From NCBI RefSeq assembly GCF_003284965.1, contig NZ_QMEW01000041.1:1-34654 (forward strand): DNA of 34,654 bases. Reading direction: 5' to 3'. This DNA comes from Mycolicibacterium sp. GF69 (GTDB taxonomy: Bacteria; Actinomycetota; Actinomycetes; Mycobacteriales; Mycobacteriaceae). Shown here in pieces: positions 27,486-34,654 of this stretch; position 1 is the stretch's first letter, and each line of letters begins with the position of its first letter. The position numbers were made by a program, and so were the translations under genes. Below the pieces are notes generated by a model. It searched no databases, was not told the origin of the DNA, and saw nothing but the letters and a program-made list of their open reading frames with translations.

Positions 27486-28976
27486 GTGCTCAGTCTGATG
27501 GTCTTTCTGCCGCTGCTCGCCGCTGCTGTGCTTGTTGCCGTGCCCCGGATCGGCGACGGGGCCGCGCGCTGGCTGTGGGTGGCGGTCGCCGCGGTGGAGG
27601 TGGCGTTGACGCTCGTGGTGTGGGCGGGTTACCAGACACCGCCGCCCAACGCGCTGGCCTTCGAGGAGCGGGTGCCGTGGATTCCCGGCGTCAACAGCAG
27701 TTATCACATCGGTGTCGATGGGCTGTCGCTGCCGTTGGTGGTCATGACCGCGATCATCTTCCTGGCGTGCGCCACCTATGCGCTGCGCAGCACCGACCGG
27801 ACCCGCGCGCAGGCGGCGTTGTTCCTGTTCCTGCAGTGCGTGAGCCTGGGCCTGTTCGTCTCGGCCGACCTGATCCTCTTCTTCGTCTTCTTCGACCTGT
27901 CAATTGTGGCAATGTATTTCGTGATCGCCGGCTGGGGGCACGGCAACGCCGCCCGCTCGGCGTTGAAGTTCTTCCTATACACCTTCCTCGGCTCGCTGGC
28001 GCTGCTCGTCGGGTTCATCGGCCTCTACATCGCCGCCGATCCGCACACCTTCGACATGCTGGAACTGACCGCCGCCATGCCCCTGGCCGGCAGCCCGCTG
28101 GCCGGCGGGCTGGTGCTGGGCGCGATCATGTTGGGGCTGGCGGTCAAGACACCGACGTTCCCGTTTCACACCTGGCTACCGCCCGCCCACACCGACGCGC
28201 CCGCAATCGGATCCGCGGTGCTGGCCGGAGTACTACTGAAGATGGGCACCTACGGGTTCGTGCGGATCGCGATGCCGATGCTGCCGCAGGCCTGGCGGAA
28301 CTGGGCATGGGTCATCGTCGCCGTCGGCGTGGTGTCCGTACTGTACGGAGCGCTGGTGGCGTTGGCGCAGAACAACATCAAACGCATGATCGCCTACACC
28401 TCGGTCAACCACATGGGCTACATCGTGATGGCCGTCGGCGCCGCCGGACTGATCGCCGGAAACACCGCGCATGCCCGTTCGGTGGCGATTACCGGCGCGG
28501 TGACCCAGATGGTCAGCCACGGACTGATCACCGCCGCACTGTTCCTGCTCGCCGGGGTGCTCTACGACCGGGCCGGCAGCTACGACCTCGACGGCTACCG
28601 CGGACTGGCCGGGCCGGCGCCCAAACTGGCCGCGTTGTTCGCCGTCGGCGCCTTCGCGTCGTTGGGCCTGCCCGGATTCTCCGGCTTCATCGCCGAATTC
28701 CAGATCTTCACCGGCAGCATCGCCGCCGCGCCGGTCACCGCCGTGGCGCTGCCCGGCATCCTGATCACGGCGGCGCTGTTCCTGCGCGCCTTCCAACGGG
28801 TGTTCACCGGCCCCACCCGCGGCCACTCAGCAGGGTTCGCTGATCTGCGTCCCAGCGAAATAGTCTCGGTGGCAACGCTTCTCGCGCTGACGGTTGCCAT
28901 CGGTCTGTTCCCGCGGCCGCTGCTGGCGCTCATCGAGCCGGGAGCCGGGGCGCTGATTGGGCTACTCGGGCGGTGA
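27486..28976 (+). CDS. nuoM: NuoM-like antiporter subunit
   Basis: 496-aa polytopic protein. The helix-7 Lys is in AVKTPTFPFHTWLPPAHTDA (Lys221), a second Lys in GVLLKMGTYGF, and a later His region in QMVSHGLITAALFL. In the helix-5 motif FFVFFDLSIVAMYF the normally invariant Glu is Asp137. The change keeps an acid but is rare. Start GTG at 27486, three bases after nuoL. nuoN starts three bases after its stop. Otherwise normal length and motifs. Confidence 0.9.
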   Translation: MLSLMVFLPLLAAAVLVAVPRIGDGAARWLWVAVAAVEVALTLVVWAGYQTPPPNALAFEERVPWIPGVNSSYHIGVDGLSLPLVVMTAIIFLACATYALRSTDRTRAQAALFLFLQCVSLGLFVSADLILFFVFFDLSIVAMYFVIAGWGHGNAARSALKFFLYTFLGSLALLVGFIGLYIAADPHTFDMLELTAAMPLAGSPLAGGLVLGAIMLGLAVKTPTFPFHTWLPPAHTDAPAIGSAVLAGVLLKMGTYGFVRIAMPMLPQAWRNWAWVIVAVGVVSVLYGALVALAQNNIKRMIAYTSVNHMGYIVMAVGAAGLIAGNTAHARSVAITGAVTQMVSHGLITAALFLLAGVLYDRAGSYDLDGYRGLAGPAPKLAALFAVGAFASLGLPGFSGFIAEFQIFTGSIAAAPVTAVALPGILITAALFLRAFQRVFTGPTRGHSAGFADLRPSEIVSVATLLALTVAIGLFPRPLLALIEPGAGALIGLLGR

Positions 28977-28979
28977 CCG

Positions 28980-30383
28980 GTGCACCCTGACGCCCAGATG
29001 CAGCCGCTGCTGATGCTGCCGGAGATCCTGGTGTTCGGCGGTGCGCTGGTGGTGTTGATCGGCGGCTCGTTCCTGCCCCGACGACGGCTGTGGTGGACCC
29101 GCGTCATCGCCGGCGCCGCGCTGGCCGGCGCGGCCATTGTGGCTGTCGTGCAGCTGAGCGGTCCGGACTCGGCCGCGTTCGACGCAACATTCAGCGTCGA
29201 CACCGCCACCGGGGTGGCCAGGATCATCGCGGCGGTCGGCACATTGCTGGTGGTGATCGTGGCCGGTGAGGAGATCGGCGGCAGCGCCCGGGAGAGCGAA
29301 ACCTACGCCCTGCTGCTGTGTTCGGCCGCCGGCGTGCTGGTGCTGGCAGGCGCCGATGACCTTCTCGTGTTGGCCACCGGGTACCTGCTCGCCGGCATCC
29401 CCGTGTACGCACTGATCGGGATGGTGCGCTCACCGCGGGGTGCCGAAGCGGCGATGAAGGCCTACCTGCTCGGTGCGTTGTCGGGAATCCTGCTGCTGCT
29501 CGGTATCACCATCCTCTACGGCCTCACCGGCGCCACCCGCTACGAAGAGCTCGCGACCCGGCTCCCCGACGGCCCGACCGCCGTCATCGCGGCCGGACTG
29601 GTCGGTGTGCTGGCGGGCCTGATGTTCGAAGCCGGCGGGGTGCCGGCGCACTTCTGGATTCCCGACGCGGCCCAGGGCTCCAACGGGTCCACCGCGATGT
29701 TCCTGACCACAATCCCCAAGATCGGCGCCCTGATCGCGCTCTACCGACTGGCGACGGTGCTGCCCGATGACGTGGCTTGGCCACTGCTGGTCGCGATATT
29801 CGCCGTCGCCAGCATGACATTGGGCAACCTCGCGGCGTTCTGGCAGCACGACCCGCGCCGGCTGCTGGGCTGGTCCACCGTCAGCCAAGTCGGTTACCTG
29901 CTCGTGCCGGTCGCCGTGATCGGCCGCAGCGACCTCGCGCTGCCGTCGCTGCTGTTCTACCTGGCCGGCTACACCATCACCAACATCGCGGCGTTCGCCG
30001 TGACCACCGCACTGCCCGGACGGCGCGCACTCGACGACTACCGGGGGACGGCGCAAACCCACCCATGGCTGGCCGGTGCACTGGTCGTCGCCCTCCTCGG
30101 GCTGCTCGGTACTCCCCCGGCGGCAGTGTTCGTTGGCAAGCTGACCACCGCGAGCGCAGCATGGGACGGTGGCGCGGCGTGGCTGGCGGTAGCCGTCTTT
30201 ATCAACACATTGATCAGCCTGTTCTACTACCTGCGCTGGATCGTCCCGATCGTCACCCCTGCCCCCGCTGGCTTTCCGAGCACCGCTGCGCCCAGCGCCA
30301 GACGGTGGTCGACCGGCGTCGCCGTCGTTACGGCCGGCGTAAGCGTGGCGTTTGGCATCGCGGCGGGCATTGTCTGGAATTAG
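28980..30383 (+). CDS. nuoN: NuoN-like antiporter subunit lacking key charged residues
   Basis: 467-aa polytopic protein, last gene of the operon. NuoN-type regions: VPAHFWIPDAAQGSNGSTAM, TTIPKIGALIALYRL (Lys247 kept) and LGWSTVSQVGYLLVP. Two charged residues used for proton transfer in NuoN appear changed. The helix-5 Glu is Leu136 in TGYLLAGIPVYAL. The helix-7 Lys217 is Glu217 in FEAGGVPAHFW, where other NuoN have F-K-x-x-x-V-P-F-H. Start GTG at 28980, 3 bases after nuoM. This may be a non-pumping or altered-selectivity subunit. Confidence 0.88.
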   Translation: MHPDAQMQPLLMLPEILVFGGALVVLIGGSFLPRRRLWWTRVIAGAALAGAAIVAVVQLSGPDSAAFDATFSVDTATGVARIIAAVGTLLVVIVAGEEIGGSARESETYALLLCSAAGVLVLAGADDLLVLATGYLLAGIPVYALIGMVRSPRGAEAAMKAYLLGALSGILLLLGITILYGLTGATRYEELATRLPDGPTAVIAAGLVGVLAGLMFEAGGVPAHFWIPDAAQGSNGSTAMFLTTIPKIGALIALYRLATVLPDDVAWPLLVAIFAVASMTLGNLAAFWQHDPRRLLGWSTVSQVGYLLVPVAVIGRSDLALPSLLFYLAGYTITNIAAFAVTTALPGRRALDDYRGTAQTHPWLAGALVVALLGLLGTPPAAVFVGKLTTASAAWDGGAAWLAVAVFINTLISLFYYLRWIVPIVTPAPAGFPSTAAPSARRWSTGVAVVTAGVSVAFGIAAGIVWN

Positions 30384-31905
30384 TCAGGCAGCGAGCCCAA
30401 GTCTGCCGGCCTGCTCACAAGAGTCATCGACGAAGACCACCGCACCGGGTCCGTCTGTGACGAGCGATGTGCTCATGCGATGCGCGCAAGCCCATCGCCG
30501 CACGCGACCGATTCGAACGCCTGGGAAATTTGGTGGTCGGTGTGCTGCGGCTAATGCCCATGGTTATCGGGCGGCTCTTTTTGATTGCTGGTAGCCGGTT
30601 GCGGCAACGTCAATGTCGTGGTTGTGGACACGCCCGAGGCGTCCTACAGGTGTTGAGCCTCGCAGATCGCGCCCCCCATACTCGGCCGCTGCTCTTGTTG
30701 CCGGCGCTTCGACGGCCGGGCGCCTGGGATACTCCACCGCATAAAGACGTTTGAGGCCGGCCGGTGATGGTAGGTGTGCCCCGCGGACTGCAGAGATAGA
30801 GGCCTTGCGAATGATGTCCTTCTGCAAGGGTCGTACTGGGGATACCGTTGAGGCTGCGCACCTCGCAAAGCGACGGATACCGGACGCCGGAACGCGATAC
30901 GGCCTGAAAATTAGGGATGATCGGTGTGACCGCTCCATTCATGGCGCTCACGACACGCCTGCCTCCCACAGCTTGCCGGGTGCCGAATATCCAGGCCGGA
31001 GGCCGGCGCTTCGCTGCAGATCGGTGGCTGTCCGCCCTTGGGCCACCGCGCCACCGGCGTCAGCCACTCGCTGTTGGGAGCCAAACATGTGCGGACAGTT
31101 GGCCGCTGCAAAGGGGGCTGGTATGCCGGCGCCCGCCAGCAGCACCATCGCTTGCGCCTGCCGCCATCACCTTCACCACGTTTCGCACTGCCCGTCCCTT
31201 CTTTACACCGCCAGCAGGCATACGCAGCTACTACGTACTTTCACAACCATGCTTACCAGATGCGGCACCGCACGTGGAAGGCGTCCGGGAATCGGTTGCA
31301 TGGACTTCGAGGCGAGGCGACTCGCACTGCGGCACCCGAGCAGTTTGGTAATTCGTAGGCCTGGTGCCGTGTCGTTAACCAACACAATACTTCTCACGGA
31401 CTCGACGGCCTTCGTTGCAACGCCGGTTTGCATCGAAGGAACGACTGAGGCGCCACCCGAGCTAGGGGTCGGACCGGCGCCCCAGCCGTCCCGGCATATA
31501 CTATCTGAAATAGTAGATACCGGAAGTACGCGTATGGCCGTGTCCTTCTGGGCGTGGCAGACTGCCGTGCCTGCAGGCACCGAGGCGGCTTTCGAAGGGG
31601 CTGGAAAGCGCCGGGAGCGTCATTCACGCCCGACGCGAGTCGAGCAGTTGCAGCCTGCGCGAACCGACATGAGGAGCGTGCCGGAGAGCTGTCCGCTGGC
31701 TGCGTTCGGCCTGAACCCTCAGCGGTACTGCGCTTCGCCGTCGCGGCAGCGGGAATAGAGCACGACCGGCAAGGCTCTAAAACCATAAGGCGGCACAAAC
31801 TTCCCGAGTCGGTAACTGGGCTTGTTCCGGCTGCGTGTAGTTTGGCGTCGAGGCATCCGTGGTGTGCCACCTGTGCCACCGCTGTGGACCCCACCTCGGC
31901 GGTAC
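30384..31905. other. Long non-genic or decayed region
   Basis: About 1,500 bases with no family I can recognise. A 335-codon plus-strand frame (30751-31758) has no motif, strongly biased composition and dense overlapping frames, so I do not call it a gene. On the minus strand a GTG-less frame starts with ATGA overlapping the HMA gene stop (31909), suggesting that a downstream operon gene once began there, but the protein is not recognisable. A TACTAT/ATAGTA operator remains at 31499. The region appears to be decayed metal-response DNA. Confidence 0.45.
31499..31515. promoter_or_regulatory. TACTAT-ATAGTA inverted repeat
   Basis: TACTAT (31499-31504) and ATAGTA (31510-31515) are exact inverted arms around a 5-base spacer. 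It has the same half-site style as the operator at 21461. No intact gene starts next to it, so it may be the orphan promoter of a lost gene. BlaI/CopY-type binding is inferred. Confidence 0.4.
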
Positions 31906-32118
31906 TCATGTCATCCGCACGGCGGTGTATCCGGCCTCGTCTACGGCCCCCATTACGGCCGCATCGGCGATGGGCTCCTCACTGGTCACAACCAGTTTGC
32001 CGGTGGCAGCGCTCACCTCCACATGCTCGACACCGCCCAGGGAACTGACTTCCTCGAGGACCGACATTTCGCAGTGCCCGCACGTCATCCCGGAGACCCG
32101 GTACTCCGCTGTGGCCAT
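31906..32118 (-). CDS. HMA-domain copper chaperone
   Basis: 70-aa ferredoxin-like metallochaperone of the CopZ/Atx1 type. GMTCGHC (MxCxxC) near residue 9-15 is the Cu(I) site, followed by the usual SVLEEVSSLGGVEHVEVSAA, VMGAVDEAGYTAVRM. It would pass copper to a P-type ATPase or a repressor. ATG at 32118 has GGAGAAGGAGG 8 bases upstream, an excellent site, so the open frame further upstream is not used. The stop overlaps an ATG at 31909 as ATGA, showing that another gene used to follow. The gene is intact, whereas csoR and the ATPase nearby are broken. Confidence 0.88.
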   Translation of the reverse strand: MATAEYRVSGMTCGHCEMSVLEEVSSLGGVEHVEVSAATGKLVVTSEEPIADAAVMGAVDEAGYTAVRMT

Positions 32119-32235
32119 GGTGCATTCCTCCTTCTCCTGAGGACGATCGGCCGGCTCGCTCTGTCTAGGAAACCGGGAGGTCCTCGCTTGGGCGAACGGC
32201 GTACTCTGCTCAGATACTCCAATACTGTGGAGAGA

Positions 32236-32252
32236 GTACCCCCTACCCCTAT
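32236..32252. promoter_or_regulatory. C-tract element upstream of HMA gene
   Basis: GTACCCCCTACCCCTAT lies about 118 bases upstream of the HMA gene start. Runs of four or five C/G flanked by TA are typical of CsoR/RicR operators. The two halves are in direct rather than inverted order, so assignment is weak. A separate inverted repeat, CTCCA/TGGAG, lies just before it (32217-32231). Confidence 0.3.
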
Positions 32253-32454
32253 GCCGTATTCCGCCCATTTCGTGGTCCGACAATCAGCGACATTTTGCGG
32301 TGAATCGTGCAGCCGCTTCCGCCACAAAGGTGCGATTACGACCGCAACGGTCACGGCTTTGCCGCCGGCCTCGGCGATGAAAAGCGGTGCAACGGGCACC
32401 GCGCAGCGTTGGCTGCTGCAGCGCCGAAGATGTTGCTACTCAATGGCTTTCGTC

Positions 32455-32653
32455 ATGCGGCGCAGCGCCCCCGCAGGCGCCTAGCCGCGAAGGTATGCGG
32501 CGTGCAGGGAAATGTCGATGACGAGCAATACTGCGTCGATATCTCGACCTCGAGTCCTGTAACCCGACCTTGCAGCACGTCGCACACGATCTACTCGACG
32601 GTCAGCTCAGGCTCTGCGTGGTCACGCCGCAGAAGCGAGCGGGCCCATACTGA
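32455..32653 (+). pseudogene. CsoR-type copper repressor, frameshifted
   Basis: The first frame keeps the CsoR core RRRLAAKVCGVQGNVDDEQY with CVDI, the metal-ligand Cys. The remainder, LQHVAHDLLDGQLRLCVVTP followed by QKRAGPY, is in another frame and ends at 32653. In functional CsoR the second half reads LxxxVAxxLLxxHLxxC; here the His ligand is Gln. The start is also unclear. The gene is thus dead, which suggests that the neighbouring copper genes have lost local control. Located between the HMA gene and the Csp gene. Confidence 0.7.
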
Positions 32654-32709
32654 ATCACAGAAGCCAACGATGCCATCGGCGGGCCGGTGCCCGGGAGACT
32701 TCGCAGCGA

Positions 32710-33117
32710 TCAACCCAGCGTTGCGAGCAGCTGATCGCACGCCTGCCCGCAACGCCGACACACCTCGGCGCAGATTCGGCAGTGTTCGTGGTGCTCGGCA
32801 TGCCTAGCGCATTCATCACCACAGGACTGACAGGCCGTGGCGCACGCCTGCAACACCGAACGGGTCAGCTTGGCATCGTAGCCGGTGTGGCGCGAAAGCA
32901 CCCGACCCGTCGTCTCACACAGATCTGCACAATCGAGGTTGGTGCGAACGCAGGTGGTCAGCTCTTGGACCGACTGTTCACTCAGACATGCATCAGCGCA
33001 TGCAGTACATGCCTGTGCGCACTCGATGCACGCCTCGATACACGCCGTCAGTGCCGCACGGTCGACGCCGCCTAGATCCTGCGGGTAGGTTCCCAGCATT
33101 TCAGCTGCGGTGCTCAT
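32710..33117 (-). CDS. Csp-type four-helix-bundle copper-storage protein
   Basis: 135-aa protein with 18 Cys spaced on four helices (for example CIEACIECAQACTACADAC, CATACQSCGDEC and CRICAEVCRRCGQACDQLL). This is the DUF326 or Csp family, which packs many Cu(I) ions inside a four-helix bundle. No signal peptide is seen, so it resembles the cytosolic Csp3 type. ATG at 33117 is chosen because GGAG stands about 8 bases upstream and the family similarity starts a few residues later; the frame is open farther upstream to 33363. It is intact. It is separated from the HMA gene by a broken csoR on the other strand. Confidence 0.9.
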   Translation of the reverse strand: MSTAAEMLGTYPQDLGGVDRAALTACIEACIECAQACTACADACLSEQSVQELTTCVRTNLDCADLCETTGRVLSRHTGYDAKLTRSVLQACATACQSCGDECARHAEHHEHCRICAEVCRRCGQACDQLLATLG

Positions 33118-33592
33118 TTGTGTCACTCCATCACTGTTGTCAGGTGTTGCGCCGCGAGGTTCGCGGCGATCCGCGTGATTGCGGCCAGCCGAACCGCACA
33201 GCCACAACCCATTGGACAAAAGGCGCGTACCCCACACATCTACGGTCAAACCCCGTAGGGCAAGGTCGTGCAGTCGACAAGTACCCGAAGGGCCGCATCC
33301 GCCTGCAGCGAACGCCGCCGCATGGGATACGTCGCGCGATACGCCAGTTACCCCGTACAACAAGCATTCAGGGGTCAGACTAGTTCAGTAGACATTCAGG
33401 TCGCAGCGGCGGGTAGGCACGGGGGAAGAACACGACACCAGTCGTATCGCACCAGACGGCAACCAGCGAAGGATTAAGTTATCCGTACCAGAGCAGTAAG
33501 ATGAAAAGCCTCATCGTGATGTCACCACTGCACTCGCGCTACACCTAGGTCGCGGCAAACCAAACCGGCACATTGTGACCAAAGGAGAAGCC
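33118..33592. other. Intergenic region between Csp gene and small ORF
   Basis: Contains the inverted repeat at 33240 and a TTACCCCGTA element at 33348-33357 that resembles half of a copper operator. No gene is supported. Confidence 0.4.
33240..33258. promoter_or_regulatory. Inverted repeat upstream of Csp gene
   Basis: CTACGG (33240-33245) and CCGTAG (33253-33258) are exact inverted arms with a 7-base spacer, about 125 bases upstream of the Csp start. It may be an operator of a metal sensor. No T run follows, so a terminator is less likely. Confidence 0.35.
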
Positions 33593-33757
33593 ATGTCCAC
33601 AGAACCGGAGTCGTTTTCGCCTACCCGAACAGCCAAGCGGCTCGTGAGAAGCCCCGCTGTCAGAGCAGTGGCCCGTTGCGCGATGATGTGCGCGATCCGT
33701 GCGGCGCACCGCGGCGGCCCGCGCATCGAGCACGGGTGTGATGCCGCGCCGCGGTGA
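33593..33757 (+). CDS. Small hypothetical protein
   Basis: 54 codons from the ATG at 33593. AAGGAGAAGCC stands just upstream, a good ribosome site. The peptide begins MSTEPESFSPTRTAKRLVRS and continues with an Ala/Arg-rich part containing two Cys. No family recognised. Its end runs over the C terminus of the broken P-type ATPase on the other strand. It could be a true short gene, or a truncated longer gene fused to the ATPase debris. Confidence 0.35.
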   Translation: MSTEPESFSPTRTAKRLVRSPAVRAVARCAMMCAIRAAHRGGPRIEHGCDAAPR

Positions 33758-34262
33758 TCAGGCGCGCTAGGGATGCGGGATCGAGGTCCAGGCGGCGTAA
33801 TAGTTGCGCGTTGAGCGCTACAACGATCGTCGAGATCGAGATGAGCACGGCGGTGGCCGCCGACGGCAATGGGACGCGATGACGTTGTATCCGGTTGCCC
33901 ACATCAAGTTCTGCCACATCTTGCGGTAGCTGGCGTGGAAAAGTTCGATGATCGACAACACCGCTCGCGGTCGCTGGCCGCGAGTATCATCCCGGCGGAC
34001 TCGATCGCAAGATCGGTACGAGCACCGATCGGGACACCTACCTCGCCCCCGGCCAGGGCGCGTGCGCTGGTTGACGCCGTCACCGACCATCGTGACCCGC
34101 TGCCCGTGACTCTGCAAGTCAGCGACTTTCGCGTCGTTGTGCTCGGGCAGGACCTTGCCGAAGACTTCGTCGATACGCAAATCTGCGGCGTCCGCGTCGG
34201 CGGCCTGTAGAGCGTGGCCGTGATCAAGGCCATCTTGATATCTCGGGCGCCATGAAAGCGAT
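33750..34262 (-). pseudogene. Heavy-metal P-type ATPase, C-terminal remnant
   Basis: In three frames the minus strand gives ARDIKMALIT, LRIDEVFGKVLPEHNDAKV, VTMVGDGVN, ALAGGEVGVPIGARTDLAIE, SAGMILAASD, LSIIELFHASYRKMWQNLMW and AVLISISTIVVALNAQLLRR. This is the hinge GDGVND motif and the last membrane helices of a P1B-type copper/heavy-metal ATPase. At least three frame changes and an internal deletion are visible, and the phosphorylation and metal-binding parts are absent. A former copper export pump is likely. Confidence 0.75.
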
Positions 34263-34654
34263 GGACGCGACGCTGATCGGTGTCCGAGCGGTTCCGGGTG
34301 TGGGTCAGCTGTCGGTGCTCCGGACGAGGCATCACATTCCTGACATCTGTGGGCCAACTGTGGGAGGTCGCGCTGTCGCAGCCCGTCCGCGGTCGCACAT
34401 CGGGGCGGTCGAATCGGGTACCGTGATTTCTACTGACCGCCATAGTAGGGCAACATCGGGTTCCGTAGAGTTCTGCCCTTGTCTGCATCCGAGTTCGCGC
34501 TCACGTCGGCCGAACAACGCTTCATAGAGCTGAAATCGGTTGCCGTCTAGCGTCGGACGGCCCGCACATATTCGCCGGAGCAGCCACCGGTGTGCGGTTT
34601 GTGTACCACAATTGCGCGGTCGGCGGCCACATCGATCCTCTGGTCTCATGCTTC
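34263..34654. other. Right flank without recognisable gene
   Basis: The upstream part of the ATPase (DKTGT) should be here on the minus strand but I cannot find it. Only short frames without motifs. Confidence 0.35.

Noticed and set aside
27152..28843. 563-codon frame over nuoL and nuoM
   Set aside because: Arg/Gly-rich shadow of nuoM, which has clear family motifs in the proper frame.
30751..31758. 335-codon plus-strand open frame
   Set aside because: No motif, biased composition and many overlapping frames; it lies in otherwise decayed DNA, so it is probably chance in high-GC sequence.

Overview
The window looks like chromosomal DNA from a mycobacterium. It is GC-rich, it carries mycobactin-type siderophore genes (mbtC, mbtD, mbtE, mbtF, mbtK and an mbtT-like thioesterase), it has IdeR/DtxR-type iron boxes, and its genes are tightly packed with 4-base start/stop overlaps. 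No ribosomal or housekeeping marker gives the species. The arrangement differs from the mbtA-J cluster of M. tuberculosis: mbtT-mbtC-mbtD point left, mbtK also points left, and mbtE-mbtF point right. mbtA, mbtB, mbtG, mbtH and mbtI are absent from the window.

Layout. 1-750: no recognisable gene. 751-5928 (minus): mbtT, mbtC, mbtD as a coupled operon behind an iron box at 6007-6025 that overlaps the mbtK stop. 6017-6655 (minus): mbtK. 6765-6778: a palindromic iron box between mbtK and mbtE. 6912-16474 (plus): the NRPS genes mbtE (C-A-PCP-C-PCP) and mbtF (C-A-PCP-E), the latter broken by one frameshift near 12970. 16809-18230 (minus): a SagB/McbC-like flavin oxidase. 18841-19731 (plus): an alpha/beta hydrolase. 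19732-21932: a decayed stretch with a transposase fragment, a thioredoxin-like metal-related pseudogene, a Met-rich membrane peptide, a truncated DUF1326 gene and a truncated rhodanese.

22256-30383 (plus) is one intact operon of eight genes: nuoA, an unusual NuoB/NuoD-like fusion with a 66-residue His/Met-rich insert, then nuoH, nuoJ, nuoK, nuoL, nuoM and nuoN. Genes for the NADH module (E, F, G), NuoC and the ferredoxin-like NuoI are missing, and the NuoB-like part has no visible Fe-S cysteines. It looks like the membrane arm of complex I with a modified, probably redox-inactive connecting piece. This is the best candidate in the window for an undescribed system.

30384-34654 is mostly decayed copper-handling DNA. 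It holds an intact HMA metallochaperone, an intact 18-Cys Csp-type copper-storage protein, a frameshifted CsoR-type repressor, a broken heavy-metal P-type ATPase and candidate operators. The nuo-like operon is therefore an intact block inside a decaying metal-response island. Its His/Met-rich subunit and the copper neighbours suggest, but do not prove, a link to metal stress.
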